DNA of 64,000 nt from Plasmopara viticola. Its lineage: Eukaryota > Oomycota > Peronosporomycetes > Peronosporales > Peronosporaceae. A model generated the notes under the pieces. That model had not been told where the DNA came from, did not search any database, and saw nothing but the letters and a program-made list of their open reading frames with translations. Shown in pieces: positions 33,454-42,957 of the stretch. A program made the translations under genes and the position numbers. The DNA lies in assembly GCA_001695595.3 (NCBI GenBank), contig MBPM02000015.1, forward strand, positions 868,001 through 932,000. Direction: 5' to 3'. Within the stretch, counting starts at the first letter, position 1. Each line of letters opens with the position of its first letter.

Positions 33454-33882
33454 CTAATAGGTTTCCATCCACAGTAAGTGTGCAAGTGCTACAAACACTA
33501 TAACAAGAGGCAGCGCGACTTCCCAGGTGCAACATGCTTCGTTGGTTAATTTCTCCGACAAATTTACCGGTGGATTCCAGCCTGCATTTGGCGCAGTCAC
33601 CATCATGCGACTTACTTCCTCTTTTTGGGAAAGTCCTAAATCAGACTCTGACAGCTGCTCGTCCTCACCGCTAATATCCTCAATATTCTTCTCTGGCTCG
33701 GAATCTTTCAAGTCAAGCCTTCTTATTTGTAATTTGTCACTCGCAAAATAGTCTGGGATAATGTACTTCGACAGTGAGCCTATATCTTCTGCCAGCTTTC
33801 CCGTCGTACCAAGCGCATGGTCTTCAAGAGTTAAGTCCATCCTTTTGTCAATTGGCACCAATTGGTCGAAAGCTGTCAGCAT
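33454..33882 (-). CDS. Small tail-anchored-like protein of unknown function
   Basis: An intronless 142-residue protein. Residues 1-115 are hydrophilic, with an acidic stretch near 60-90 (EKNIEDISGEDEQLSESD). Residues 120-138 form one strongly hydrophobic segment (VALPLVIVFVALAHLLW), leaving only four residues after it. A single C-terminal anchor without a signal peptide is the layout of tail-anchored proteins of the ER, mitochondria or peroxisomes. I recognise no family. The start at 33882 lies only 80 bases from the start of the divergent methyltransferase gene, so they probably share a bidirectional promoter. Alternatively it could be the last exon of a longer gene, but the short shared promoter argues against this. 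Confidence 0.6.
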   Translation of the reverse strand: MLTAFDQLVPIDKRMDLTLEDHALGTTGKLAEDIGSLSKYIIPDYFASDKLQIRRLDLKDSEPEKNIEDISGEDEQLSESDLGLSQKEEVSRMMVTAPNAGWNPPVNLSEKLTNEACCTWEVALPLVIVFVALAHLLWMETY

Positions 33883-33962
33883 TGAATTGCAATTATTTCT
33901 TATGATTTTTTTATCTTGAGAATTACAAATCCCAAATAAACTCTCGATTTGAATTTGTTAAA
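33883..33962. promoter_or_regulatory. Shared divergent promoter (80 bases)
   Basis: The whole gap between two divergent starts, 33882 (minus) and 33963 (plus). It is AT-rich (for example ttatgatttttttatcttgag) with no clear TATA box. Any promoter here must serve both genes. Inferred from position only. Confidence 0.45.
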
Positions 33963-34833
33963 ATGGCAAGCAGTAGTGTCAATGAAACAGCGCAACGCAC
34001 ACTCCACTTTGTGTGCGGACGGCAGGACTCTAGAGCCACCTCAAGTGCATATTGTCAAAGCAAGGCAATTCATGCATCGCCATCGCAAAAGAGGCGGCGC
34101 GTGGACGGGCTTTCGATCGTCCAAGTGCGTCTAGTGGAGCTTATTCGTGACCTTGACGAGGCCAAGGAGACCAACAGATGCTTTGGTCTGTTTCTATGGC
34201 CATCCGCACTTTTGCTCTCTCAATTTGTTGCCCGCGAAGCAAAGTGGCTTTGTCGCCATAAGGTTGTACTGGAACTCGGGTGTGGCACAGGTCTGCCGTC
34301 AGTGTTGGCTGGATTAGGTGGAGCGGCCAAGGTTTATTTGACTGATCAAGCGGGTGTAAGCGATGTCCAACGCAATGCAGAGACCAACATTACGCTGAAT
34401 GAACTCAAAGGCCGTGCGCAATACCTTCCTTTAACTTGGGGAAATATGCTTATATCGGATGAGATGATATCCATCTTTCAAACTGCGCAAGTTGTTCTTG
34501 CTGCTGACTGCTTTTATCAATCTGAAGGTGAGTTTAATCGTTATTTTAGTATACTAGAATGGGTAGGTAACATGTCGATGTGTAGACTTTGAAAAGGTGA
34601 TTGCGACAGTCGCCCTTATTTTTCGTTGCACTTCTTCACCCTCCTGCAAATTTTACTTTACTTACCAGTTGCGCAGTATCAATCGCTCAATCGCTCATCT
34701 TTTTTCTCGCTGGAAGTTAAGTGCCCAATCTATTGAGAAAAGGATGTACATTAAAGACTTGATCGAGATCGGTGGCCACTCAGTCCAAGACTTTGATAGC
34801 ATCTATTTGTATGAAGTAACACGTGCAACTTAA
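33963..34833 (+). CDS. METTL23-like protein methyltransferase
   Basis: Two exons, 33963-34527 and 34586-34833, with a 58-base GT-AG intron, give 270 residues. The S-adenosylmethionine site is plain: VLELGCGTGLPS at about residues 102-113, followed by an acidic strand end (VYLTD). A later AADCFYQ motif near 182-188 corresponds to the D-x-F/Y-Y motif of the METTL21/METTL23 lysine and arginine methyltransferase group. The second exon (DFEKVIATVALIF, FYFTYQLRS) resembles the end of METTL23, a histone arginine methyltransferase in animals. The substrate here is unknown. The first 50 residues are basic and probably disordered. It is divergent from the small tail-anchored-like gene. Confidence 0.8.
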
Positions 34834-35272
34834 TGATAAAACACACTCGGTGGCTCAGATTCGCCTTTTATCTCGTATCTGTCACTGCTTTTCCATGCAC
34901 TACCAATGTTCCTCCCACGATCTAGAGAGCATATGCGTGGGGCTCTCGCACCAGCCTCTTTCGCCTTTTTCAGTGGGAGATTCTTACTACTATCCCCAAC
35001 AATCGACAATTTCTCGTGACACGTGTGGAACGTAAAGCTTAAGCGTCCACTCGCTGGTACAAGAAACCTACAGGGGGTTCTCACAAAGCTCAAGATCAAT
35101 TCTTGTATTAGCATCACCGCCACCATCCTAATTCTAGAAAATGCCTTTGAATCATTAAACTCGTGGCGTAGTCCTTTCAGATACTATTGGTCTAAATACA
35201 CACGAATATTTACCAATCATAAACCGTTTTTTACGTGGCTGTCAAGCATGGTGTCCCACTTTGATCTTCATC
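34834..35272. other. Intergenic region between the METTL23-like and MAM33 genes
   Basis: An open frame crosses this stretch but has no recognisable domain. It holds the 3' end of the first gene and the promoter of the next. The last 80 bases before 35273 are rich in T and C. Confidence 0.4.
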
Positions 35273-36036
35273 ATGTTGAGCCGTGTAGTGTCCTCGCTTG
35301 TCGCCCGTCGCACGCCTTCCTTGGCACTGCGTGTACTGCAATCTCGAGAAAAGTCTTCGCTTGCTAGCTTGCTTCAAGTATGCAATGATTTCACTCACTC
35401 GTGCTTGTAATTTGTACTGAATGAAGCTTTATGTTGTAGCGTGAGATCCGCGAAGAGAAGGGTAATTCCTTCGAAGAACCGGAGCTCGAGTCTCTACGCG
35501 CAAAGGTGGAACGAGTCTTTGAAGTGCAAGAGACTCCTGGTTGCATGGACATTGTGCTGCAGGGTTCAGTGGGTTCTAACTCGATCAAGATCAAGTTTAA
35601 CGCTCAAGACACTGTCGAACTGGATGAAGATGACGACTACGATGAGGACGACGACGATCAAGACGGTGTAGAGATTATGGCAAACGAAAGCGATGATGAC
35701 GAAGAGGAAGACGAGCTGCCAGGTGTCCGCTTTACGGCTGATGTGATGCGCGAGAACAAGGGCTTGCAGTTTGATTGTGTAGCCAGTAGCAATCTCACAG
35801 TCGAGCGCTTGCGCTACTTTAACGACTTTGCAAAAGACGATGAGGACGAGACGCTGTACTTTGGTCCCGAATTCATCGACCTCGAACTCGATGTACAAGA
35901 CAAGTTCTACAGCTATCTGGCCGACCGCAACATCGACGACGCGCTGGCGCAATTTATCACGCAGTTTGCCGACCTGAAGGAACAACGCGAGTATTTGGCT
36001 TTCCTGAAAGATGCCGAAACTTTTGTCAAGCACTAA
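35273..36036 (+). CDS. MAM33/p32 (C1QBP)-family mitochondrial matrix protein
   Basis: Exons 35273-35377 and 35440-36036, with a 62-base GT-AG intron, give 233 residues. Exon 1 encodes a classic mitochondrial presequence with arginines, serines and leucines and no acidic residue before position 26 (MLSRVVSSLVARRTPSLALR). The mature part shows the family pattern. There is an N-terminal helix, then strands around ETPGCMDIVLQGS, a long acidic loop (LDEDDDYDEDDDD, then SDDDEEEDE) and the C-terminal helices ending LAFLKDAETFVKH. p32 proteins form doughnut-shaped trimers in the matrix and support mitochondrial translation and RNA metabolism. The gene converges on the SGTA-like gene, with 80 bases between stops. 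Confidence 0.9.
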
Positions 36037-36116
36037 AGTTAAGATTTGATCAATGTATTGTTTTGCATGCATCACGTTTCCTAGGCAGAGTGCTTCCATC
36101 CTACTGTTTTCCTGAC

Positions 36117-37534
36117 TTACGCTTGCGCCCGAGACATGACGGTCTGGACGAGTTGCGAAACCTTTGGGTTCGACATATGACGCATTGCAGCGGACGGACC
36201 CTCCGTGTCCACGTCTCGGAAAAAGTCCGTCAAGTCCGGGTCCGAACGCGCAGCAATGAGCTCAGGACTGTTCATGAGGCCGCTCATGTCGGGCATTCCC
36301 CCTGCACCCGCAGGAGCCGCCGCCCCATTTGCTCCACTCAGCCCACCTACGAGATCATTGATCATGCCGGGATTCTGCATCATATTCTGCGCCATTTGCA
36401 TCATCTGTGGGTTCTGCATCATGCTCTGCGCCATTTGCATCATCTGCGGATTGTTCATAAGACCCGCCAAGCCCCCATTTCCACCCAACATACTCGCCAA
36501 ATTCGACAAATCCGGCATTCCGCCAGCACTACTCGACGGAGCAGAACTTGTTGGCGTCGTCTGCAACTGCCGACGCTTACGCTCAGCATCCGCCAGTCCA
36601 TCGCGACACGCGTCGTTCGTGTTATCCACTTCAAGTCCACGTCGAAACGCGTCAATTGCACTGTCAAAATCCTTCAATTGCACGTGGACATTGCCTAGTC
36701 GAGAGTACGCCTTCACGTACGACGGTTTGAGAGCAATTGACTGTTCACAGTGGTCAATCGCTTCCGAGTATTTGCCCAAATACATCAACGCAGCGGCTAA
36801 GTTCGAGTGGTAAATGTGCGCGGACGGTCCATCCGGCGACAGTTGCAAAGCCTCACGGTAGAGCTTGGCCGCCCCGTCGTAATCCTGACGACTGAGCGCT
36901 GCATTTCCTTGGGACTTTGCCTCTTCAGCCTTCGCTTCTCTCTCTTCCTTTGATAATTCTGGCTTGACATCCCCAAACTTTTCTCGAAATTTAATCAATG
37001 CCTTGTTCAAGCGCGCGGTATGTTCACTGGAGCCTGGTGTGGCCTCATTAAAGAAGCCTTTGCTGTCTAATTTGGCCACCCATTTCTTCCACAGCTCAGG
37101 GTCTGTAGTAGCATACTATTCTTCAGATTGTGGTAAAAAAAACACGCTCGAGAATCATCACGTACGCTTCCTTACGACAGGATCTTCGTCCGCCATCGAT
37201 TTGGCCGCGCTTGGCGTACCTGTCACCAAGTTGAGCGCCTTGAGTCCCGCTGCAAAGATTTCGTCAAATGGAATATCACTATTCACTGCCAATTGCTGCT
37301 TTTGCTCGGCATCATGGACGTCCACACCGAAAGCTTTGCTGTAATTAGAATGAAACCAGTGGAGTAAACAGTAAGGTGCCAGTTTGGTAGCCAATTGAGC
37401 GAATGAAAGCATGAAAAGTACGTGAGGCAAGTCAGGGCTTCGTCGACTTGTGCAGTGTTCACGCCATCGCGTGTCTTGAGCGCATCAACATACGCTAGAG
37501 CGTTAAACAGCGTCGTCTTACTTACGTTGTCCAT
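36117..37534 (-). CDS. SGTA-like small glutamine-rich TPR co-chaperone
   Basis: Three exons (37534-37422, 37338-37166 and 37102-36117, introns of 83 and 63 bases) give 423 residues. The first two exons form the SGTA homodimerisation domain, with the landmark ALTCLTKAFGVDV near residues 33-45. Three TPR repeats lie at about 154-258 (for example EEAKSQGNAALSRQDYDGAA and AYSRLGNVHVQLKDFDSAI). The C-terminal part is rich in methionine, glutamine, asparagine and glycine, with two NPQMMQMAQ repeats. SGTA-type proteins bind hydrophobic clients, hand tail-anchored proteins to the GET/BAG6 route and bind Hsp70/Hsp90 through the TPR. At 423 residues it is longer than animal SGTA (about 310), because of an extra segment (HPELWKKWVAKLDSKGFF) before the TPR. 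A damaged tandem copy lies directly upstream. Confidence 0.9.
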
Positions 37535-37619
37535 TACGCAAAATGTCTTAATTCTCCCTTTTCTTTATCGCAATATTTTCACATGAATCAAAATCTACCA
37601 TTAAAAGTCGATCATTAAA

Positions 37620-38436
37620 AGCAAATTAAGCCTGCAGAGATCAAAATGCCAGGATTTTCTTTTGAAAGAAGCTCAAGCACTTTCGAGTAGTATCCCAAAC
37701 GCATCAACTCAGCGGCTAGTTCCGAGCAATAGATCGGCGCGGACGGTCTTGGCGACAATTGCAGCGCCTGACCGTATAGCTTGGCTGCACCTTTGTTATC
37801 CTGGCGATACAGCGCTGCATCCCCCTGTGACTTTGCCTCTTTGGCCTTGACGTCAATCTCCTCTTGGGATAGTTCTGACATACCATTCCGAAACTTATAT
37901 CGAAACTTGATCAATGCTTCGTTCAAGCGCGTGGCATGTTCAAGCGAGGTGTTGCGTCAATGGATAAGCCTTGACTTCTTAATTCGGATAGATATTCCTT
38001 CCATAGCTCTGGGTCTATGTTAGGATACATTTATCAGCCTTGCGATAAAAAAATTAAAATCGATCACGTACGCTTCCTAACAACAGGATCTTCGTTCGTC
38101 GTCAATTTGGCCGCGCTTGGCATGCCCGTGACCAAGCTAAGCGCCTTGAGCTCCGTTGCAGATCTTGTCGAACGAGATATCACTATCGGTTGCCAATTGC
38201 TGCTTTAGCTCTGCGTCGTGGACGTCCGCGCCGAAAGCTTTGCTGTATTAAAAACCCATCAGTGGATAAAAAAGTGAGATGCCATCTTTGCAGTTCGTAC
38301 AACGAATAAAGCATGGAATTTACGTGAGGCAAGTGAGGGCTTCGTCGACCTGCTGAGTGTTCACACCATCGCGTGTTTCAAGTGCATCGACATTCGCCAT
38401 AGCGTCAAAGAGCGTTGTCTTACCAACAATGTCCAT
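37620..38436 (-). pseudogene. Truncated tandem duplicate of the SGTA-like gene
   Basis: Immediately upstream of the intact gene and on the same strand, the same exon order is repeated. Exon 1 is recognisable from 38436 (MDIVGKTTLFDAMANVDALE). Exon 2 is at about 38245-38085, and part of exon 3 runs to about 37620 (KAKEAKSQGDAALYRQDNKG), ending inside the first TPRs. Exon 2 carries a 2-base deletion relative to the intact copy (DKICNGAQ in place of DEIFAAGLK), and exon 3 has a small deletion near the GSSEHT motif that also shifts the frame. The second TPR pair and the methionine-rich tail are missing. It cannot encode a full protein. Confidence 0.85.
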
Positions 38437-39746
38437 CACGCAAAATATCACCTCTTTTTTCTTTGAATGCAAACAACTCAATTTGCATTAGAAGAACCTT
38501 GTAAAGGTCAGAATACATCAACATGGGTGGCCAATTAATGTTGTGTGCACAGTTGTTGATCGTTTGGTGCACTAAAGGGTAACGCGGTGTACTCAACTAT
38601 GGTGTTCATATTGTTCAAGTGCAGGTAAATGAACAGTACGAACTTCTCCAATTGCTATCAAGTCAGTGATCGTAGAGGCCAACAGCTGACAATGAGGACA
38701 ACTATAGCAATCAGCTCCGCAACCAAATGAAACAATGAGCGTTGAATATTACTCAACTTCAGGGATTAAGCGTTTGGCATGGACAAAAAACGCATCGGGC
38801 ACGCATCATTATTGGCTGACTTGTGGATATAGCTTGCTGCCATGAAGACTTTCCTGTCAACTAGCCAAATAAACCTCAAGTATTGTCTCTACTGGCTACT
38901 TCATTTGGCTTAAAAAAGTATATATGACAGGAGTAGACGACTGGCTCTACTTAGCCAGCACGTCTCAACAGAACAAATTAGGCATTTAATAGCTAGTGCT
39001 GCTTATGCGGCAAGTGGTAGTTTAACGTCATTCTATCTGTTTAGGTCCAGTGCATACTGTCCTCGTGCTTCTACATCAATTCTGTTGATAAATGTAGTGT
39101 CTAGAGTGATATTCCGAAGTCAGAAAGCTGGGGATGTTATCAACAGAACAGCGACATTCATGGCAAGAATGCAGAGTTGGTGCTGACAAATGTTTGGCTG
39201 GATAAATTCATCATTCTTCATTATTAATCACTCGATGCATTGCTCAGTACTTACTACAGTGCTACTCAAAAGGATGGTCAGTGTAACTATGACAAAGTAT
39301 AAGGCTCACAGAAGGAGGGAAGACCAAGACGGTACTCCCTCCTTTCACCAAGTAACGAATCAGTTATCTTCACTCCATCACATCCAAATGTGTACATGCA
39401 ATCCAGAAACACTGGATAACATCGTCAGGTAGTCTCGGAATATATAAGGAATTCGACCTAAGCCGAAAATTAAAACTGATTGACTGGTTGGCAGAGGATA
39501 TGTCACTTATGTCAATATACACAGCTTTACCGGTATACTGGTGCAAGAATCACCGTAATACTCAAGTCAATGCAAACCAAACAATCCAGAACAAATCATT
39601 AATTATCATGTATTTAGTGACTATAGGTCCTTATCAACGTGATGACGACAATAAACTACGTTGTAAGTACCACGGCAGTCAAAGCACATGGATCCTCTAA
39701 AAGTATATATCAATCATTTCTCACATCAGATACTATACCTCATGTC
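38437..39746. other. Gene-free interval inside the island
   Basis: 1.3 kb without a supported gene. It is AT-rich with short chance frames (39190-39432, 39488-39700) and no recognisable transposase or terminal repeat. Its unusual length for this island suggests inserted repeat sequence. Confidence 0.4.
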
Positions 39747-41881
39747 ATGGCTGAAGATCGGCTTCACGTGTTAGACGTTCACGTGTCGGTGGACGCTGCT
39801 CCAACTCCCGACTCTCACCTCACATGTACTACAAATCATCACATGGCAATATGCAATCAATCCCGCGTACTTGCGCTTGCAAACGGTCGCTTCGTCGACC
39901 TGTACGGCGTCTGTGCCAACAAGGACCATCCCTTTACTTTTCTCCACCAGATTTCCATCTACGAACATCTAAAAAGTATCCATGCATCAATCTCAGATGA
40001 ATCCGCGACTGAAATCGTGCGAGTGACGTGTGTCACTTTTCCCATTCCCGGATTTCTTCTCGTCGGCACTTTCGTCAAAAATCCAAAAGGTCAAACTTTA
40101 AACGATAAGAAAAATGACACTGCCATGTATCTGCTCGGCTTTTGGTTGTATGCGACTTCCGTGACTCGATTCTCGTGTGACAAGAACGACGAAAAATCGC
40201 CCCTTGCTGCCAATGCCATTCAAGTTGCATTGAGCTTTGCAGACTTTGTTATAGAAGGTGATGGCGAGGAAATCCAAAATTTGCACACTTTTCGACAAGA
40301 GGTGACACCCGATGCTGGTGCGGTCTTGCTTCTTTTCAACGATTCGAAACGGTTTGGCGTGTTTAACTGGAAAGAACGATTGAGTGATCGACAAGTGTGT
40401 TTGGCACAAGTCAAGCAGCACGCTGAAAAGGTCACGAGTGCTGTGTGCGCTCACGATGGGCAATATCTTGTGCTTGGAGATGAAGCTGGACGGTTGCATT
40501 TGCTCGATTTTCACGCCTTTTCCCATGATTCAAATGACACGATGGAAAAATCCAAGCACAGTGGAGGCAAGCGATTGGATCTTGGTCCGTGTTTTCGCTC
40601 CAGTGTGATTGTACGGGATAATCCACTGGACCACGTCCGTGTGGTACAGACGGTCGCATCAAGTGGAAGGGAATGTGCTTGTACCAGCCTGCAATCGTGG
40701 AGCTGGGATGAACAAGATGATCAAAAGCACTTTGTCCTTGCTGGGCAACAAGATGGAGCGTTCCGTGTACGTGCTAGAAGACTTTTATCCACCAACTTTG
40801 CTCTTAGATTTTATCTGGATGATAGATTTTCGAGCTCGTTCAAGAAACTGACCAAGCCAGACATTTAATTGCATTGCAATGTATCCAGGTGGGACCTGGC
40901 AGATAGCGAACTCATCCCTCGATGTACTGACAATAATATTGTCGTTCGCCAAGATGTATCCAGGTTTAGCATCGGGCCCGCATGATGCCATTCGATGGAT
41001 TTCAAAGCCGTTTTCAAGTGCAAAGGAAGAGGCCAAAGCAGTCGAGTTTGTGGTCATCTCGGAGATGCGGTGGAGGGTGTGGCGGGTCGACGTCGCTGGA
41101 TCGACCACGCAACGTCGCTTCGTATGGCCAACAGTCCACCAGTCGCTCGCACTGCCATCCTACTCGGTGCAGTCATGGTTGTCCATTCTAGTGCATCACA
41201 ACTTTGCTCATTCTTTATATGTTTTTCTTTAAGCAGCTGGCACTTCCAGATCTCCAAGCCATTGTCCTACTTCCCCGCTTGTCAGCGCTCTCACACTTGC
41301 TGGCTCAAGCGCTGGCAACGACGTCATCTGACTACGCTTCGCACTACCCAATCGGATTGGCAATCACTGCCAATCGGCTTCAGATTCTTGGCGTGCTCAC
41401 TCGAGAAGCTGAGACCAATGACGAATTTTCAGAGTTGACAAGTCATGTCTGTGCTGAGAGAGACGGGGATTCTGCGGCTGGACACGCGATCGAATGCGTA
41501 AACGCGCCAATTTTCGATCGTAGCAAGGACAATGCGTCCAATGTCTCGACGCCAATGACCATTCAGGACAAGTACAAGCTTCCTTCCATGGAGTGGAAAG
41601 CCAAAACGGCGATTGTTGACAAGACAAAGTCAATTACGGATCATTTGCCACTCGCAAAGGGGCTTTTCACGGTCGCTGACGCCAAAACCAGTCGCGTTGA
41701 GTATACCGAGCGCATGGCCTCGGTGGTACACCGCATCGAGACGTTAGATGGTCTGTTGACTTCCATGCGAACGTCGTTTCAGCTCTTTTCAACTGATGTG
41801 CAGCGCCACATGAAGGACGTTTCAAACGAGCTCGAAGCGTTGAAATGGCACCAAGAAACGGCCCACAAATCGACTGAATAG
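39747..41881 (+). CDS. Beta-propeller-like protein with C-terminal coiled coil
   Basis: Best model: exons 39747-40766, 40826-40888, 40954-41166 and 41234-41881 (introns 59, 65 and 67 bases), in frame throughout, 647 residues. The third donor is the least certain. The N-terminal 340 residues have WD/propeller-type strands, for example VLALANGRFVDLYG (about 36-49), HDGQYLVLGDEAGRLHLLDF (about 236-255) and HFVLAGQQDGAFR (near 330). The last 60 residues form a coiled coil (VHRIETLDGLLTSMRTSFQL). The region between is variable. I cannot name the family. Coat or Rab-regulator type WD proteins share this layout, but no diagnostic motif is present. The stop codon is followed with no gap by the ATG of the next frame, in the same reading frame. 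Confidence 0.6.
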
Positions 41882-42807
41882 ATGGAGCAAAGCGTGGATC
41901 AAGCTGCAATCGCTCGCTTTGAGGCACGTGGTCGTCACGAGGACTTGACTCCTCGGACCCAATCGCCTGTGATCCCGCACGTCACGGACAAGTACGAACC
42001 CGATCATCCGGATGCAGATTGGGCCGGCGTCGTGCGTCGAGCGGACAAGAAACGATTCTATACGCATCACGGTGCTGCCAAAGATGTACACGCGTGCAGC
42101 TTCATCTTGCGTTACGCTTGATTGCATGGCTTACTTTATGACTCTGTAGAGTCTAACGTACGATGAAACGGGTGGTCTTGTCCCTCGTGACGCGAATCCA
42201 TTGCGTAAGACTGGGAAACAACGGCTTCAGCGTCAGCTCACTTCGTTGAGCAACCACGAGTCGAATGGCTGCTCGGATTGGAGATCGTAACGAGCTTTCG
42301 TCACTTGATTGTTTCTATTGACGTGCTCATTAGTGATGGATCTTTTCTTAGATCATACGCTTCTCAAACGGCAATGGAAGCTACGGCCAAGGACAAGTTT
42401 GTGTTTGGTTCGCGGCAAAACACACACCACAAACGTCACGTGATGCCTCTGGTTTGTAGACTCTTTCAAGTGTCTGTAGATTCTTTTCACGACGTGGTGA
42501 TGTCTATCTAGTATGAACACCATCGTGCGGCCGCGCCTCCTCAGTCGCTGCATGAACTCCGTCAAGCTTGTCCATTGCTAGGACAAAGTGGCAGCTCTGG
42601 CTCGCTTTCGTCGCGACGCTCACTTCTTGCAGGAATTGGCAAGTTAGTCGCCGCTGACGAGCTGAGCGGCATTCTTCCGTACGTAGCAAATAGAGCGATT
42701 TGCTTCTGTATCGTTGACGCCACTTTCCTGTCGAAAGACCACCCCGTCATTTATCAGAGAGCTACAGCAACCGTGGATCCAAGACATTAGTAGCAGAAAA
42801 CCAGTGA
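41882..42807 (+). CDS. Uncharacterised multi-exon protein (231 residues)
   Basis: Five exons fit one continuous frame: 41882-42085, 42150-42286, 42334-42451, 42512-42678 and 42738-42807, with introns of 47-64 bases. The product is hydrophilic, basic and rich in histidine, serine and arginine. It has readable segments such as DKKRFYTHHGAAKD, SLTYDETGGLVPRDANPL and DKFVFGSRQNTHHKRH, and no signal peptide or membrane segment. The consistent phase at all four junctions supports a real gene. I do not recognise the family. Its ATG follows the upstream TAG directly, so it may instead be the C-terminal part of the preceding gene, split by a stop. It converges on the transporter at 42958. Confidence 0.55.
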
Positions 42808-42957
42808 GTTTATTGTCTTCTTTGCAATCGCTAAACAAAAGTAACTCGTGGTATCCATGCCATCCTAGCCACGGAGCTACCGTCGGATACACTGGACGTC
42901 GAAACATTAGTTGATGTGTAGGAGCACTAGGAGCTAAGACGTATAACACGGACCGGT

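Noticed and set aside
36205..36813. 202-codon plus-strand frame inside the SGTA-like gene
   Set aside because: It is antisense to a well-supported TPR gene and arises from its repetitive Met/Gln-rich and TPR coding.
39747..41881. RAB3GAP2 (Rab3 GAP regulatory subunit) identity for the propeller protein
   Set aside because: The overall layout and the strand LVLGDEAGRLHLLDF are suggestive, but the diagnostic WKGYRDAQ and YAPRRG motifs are absent from all frames.
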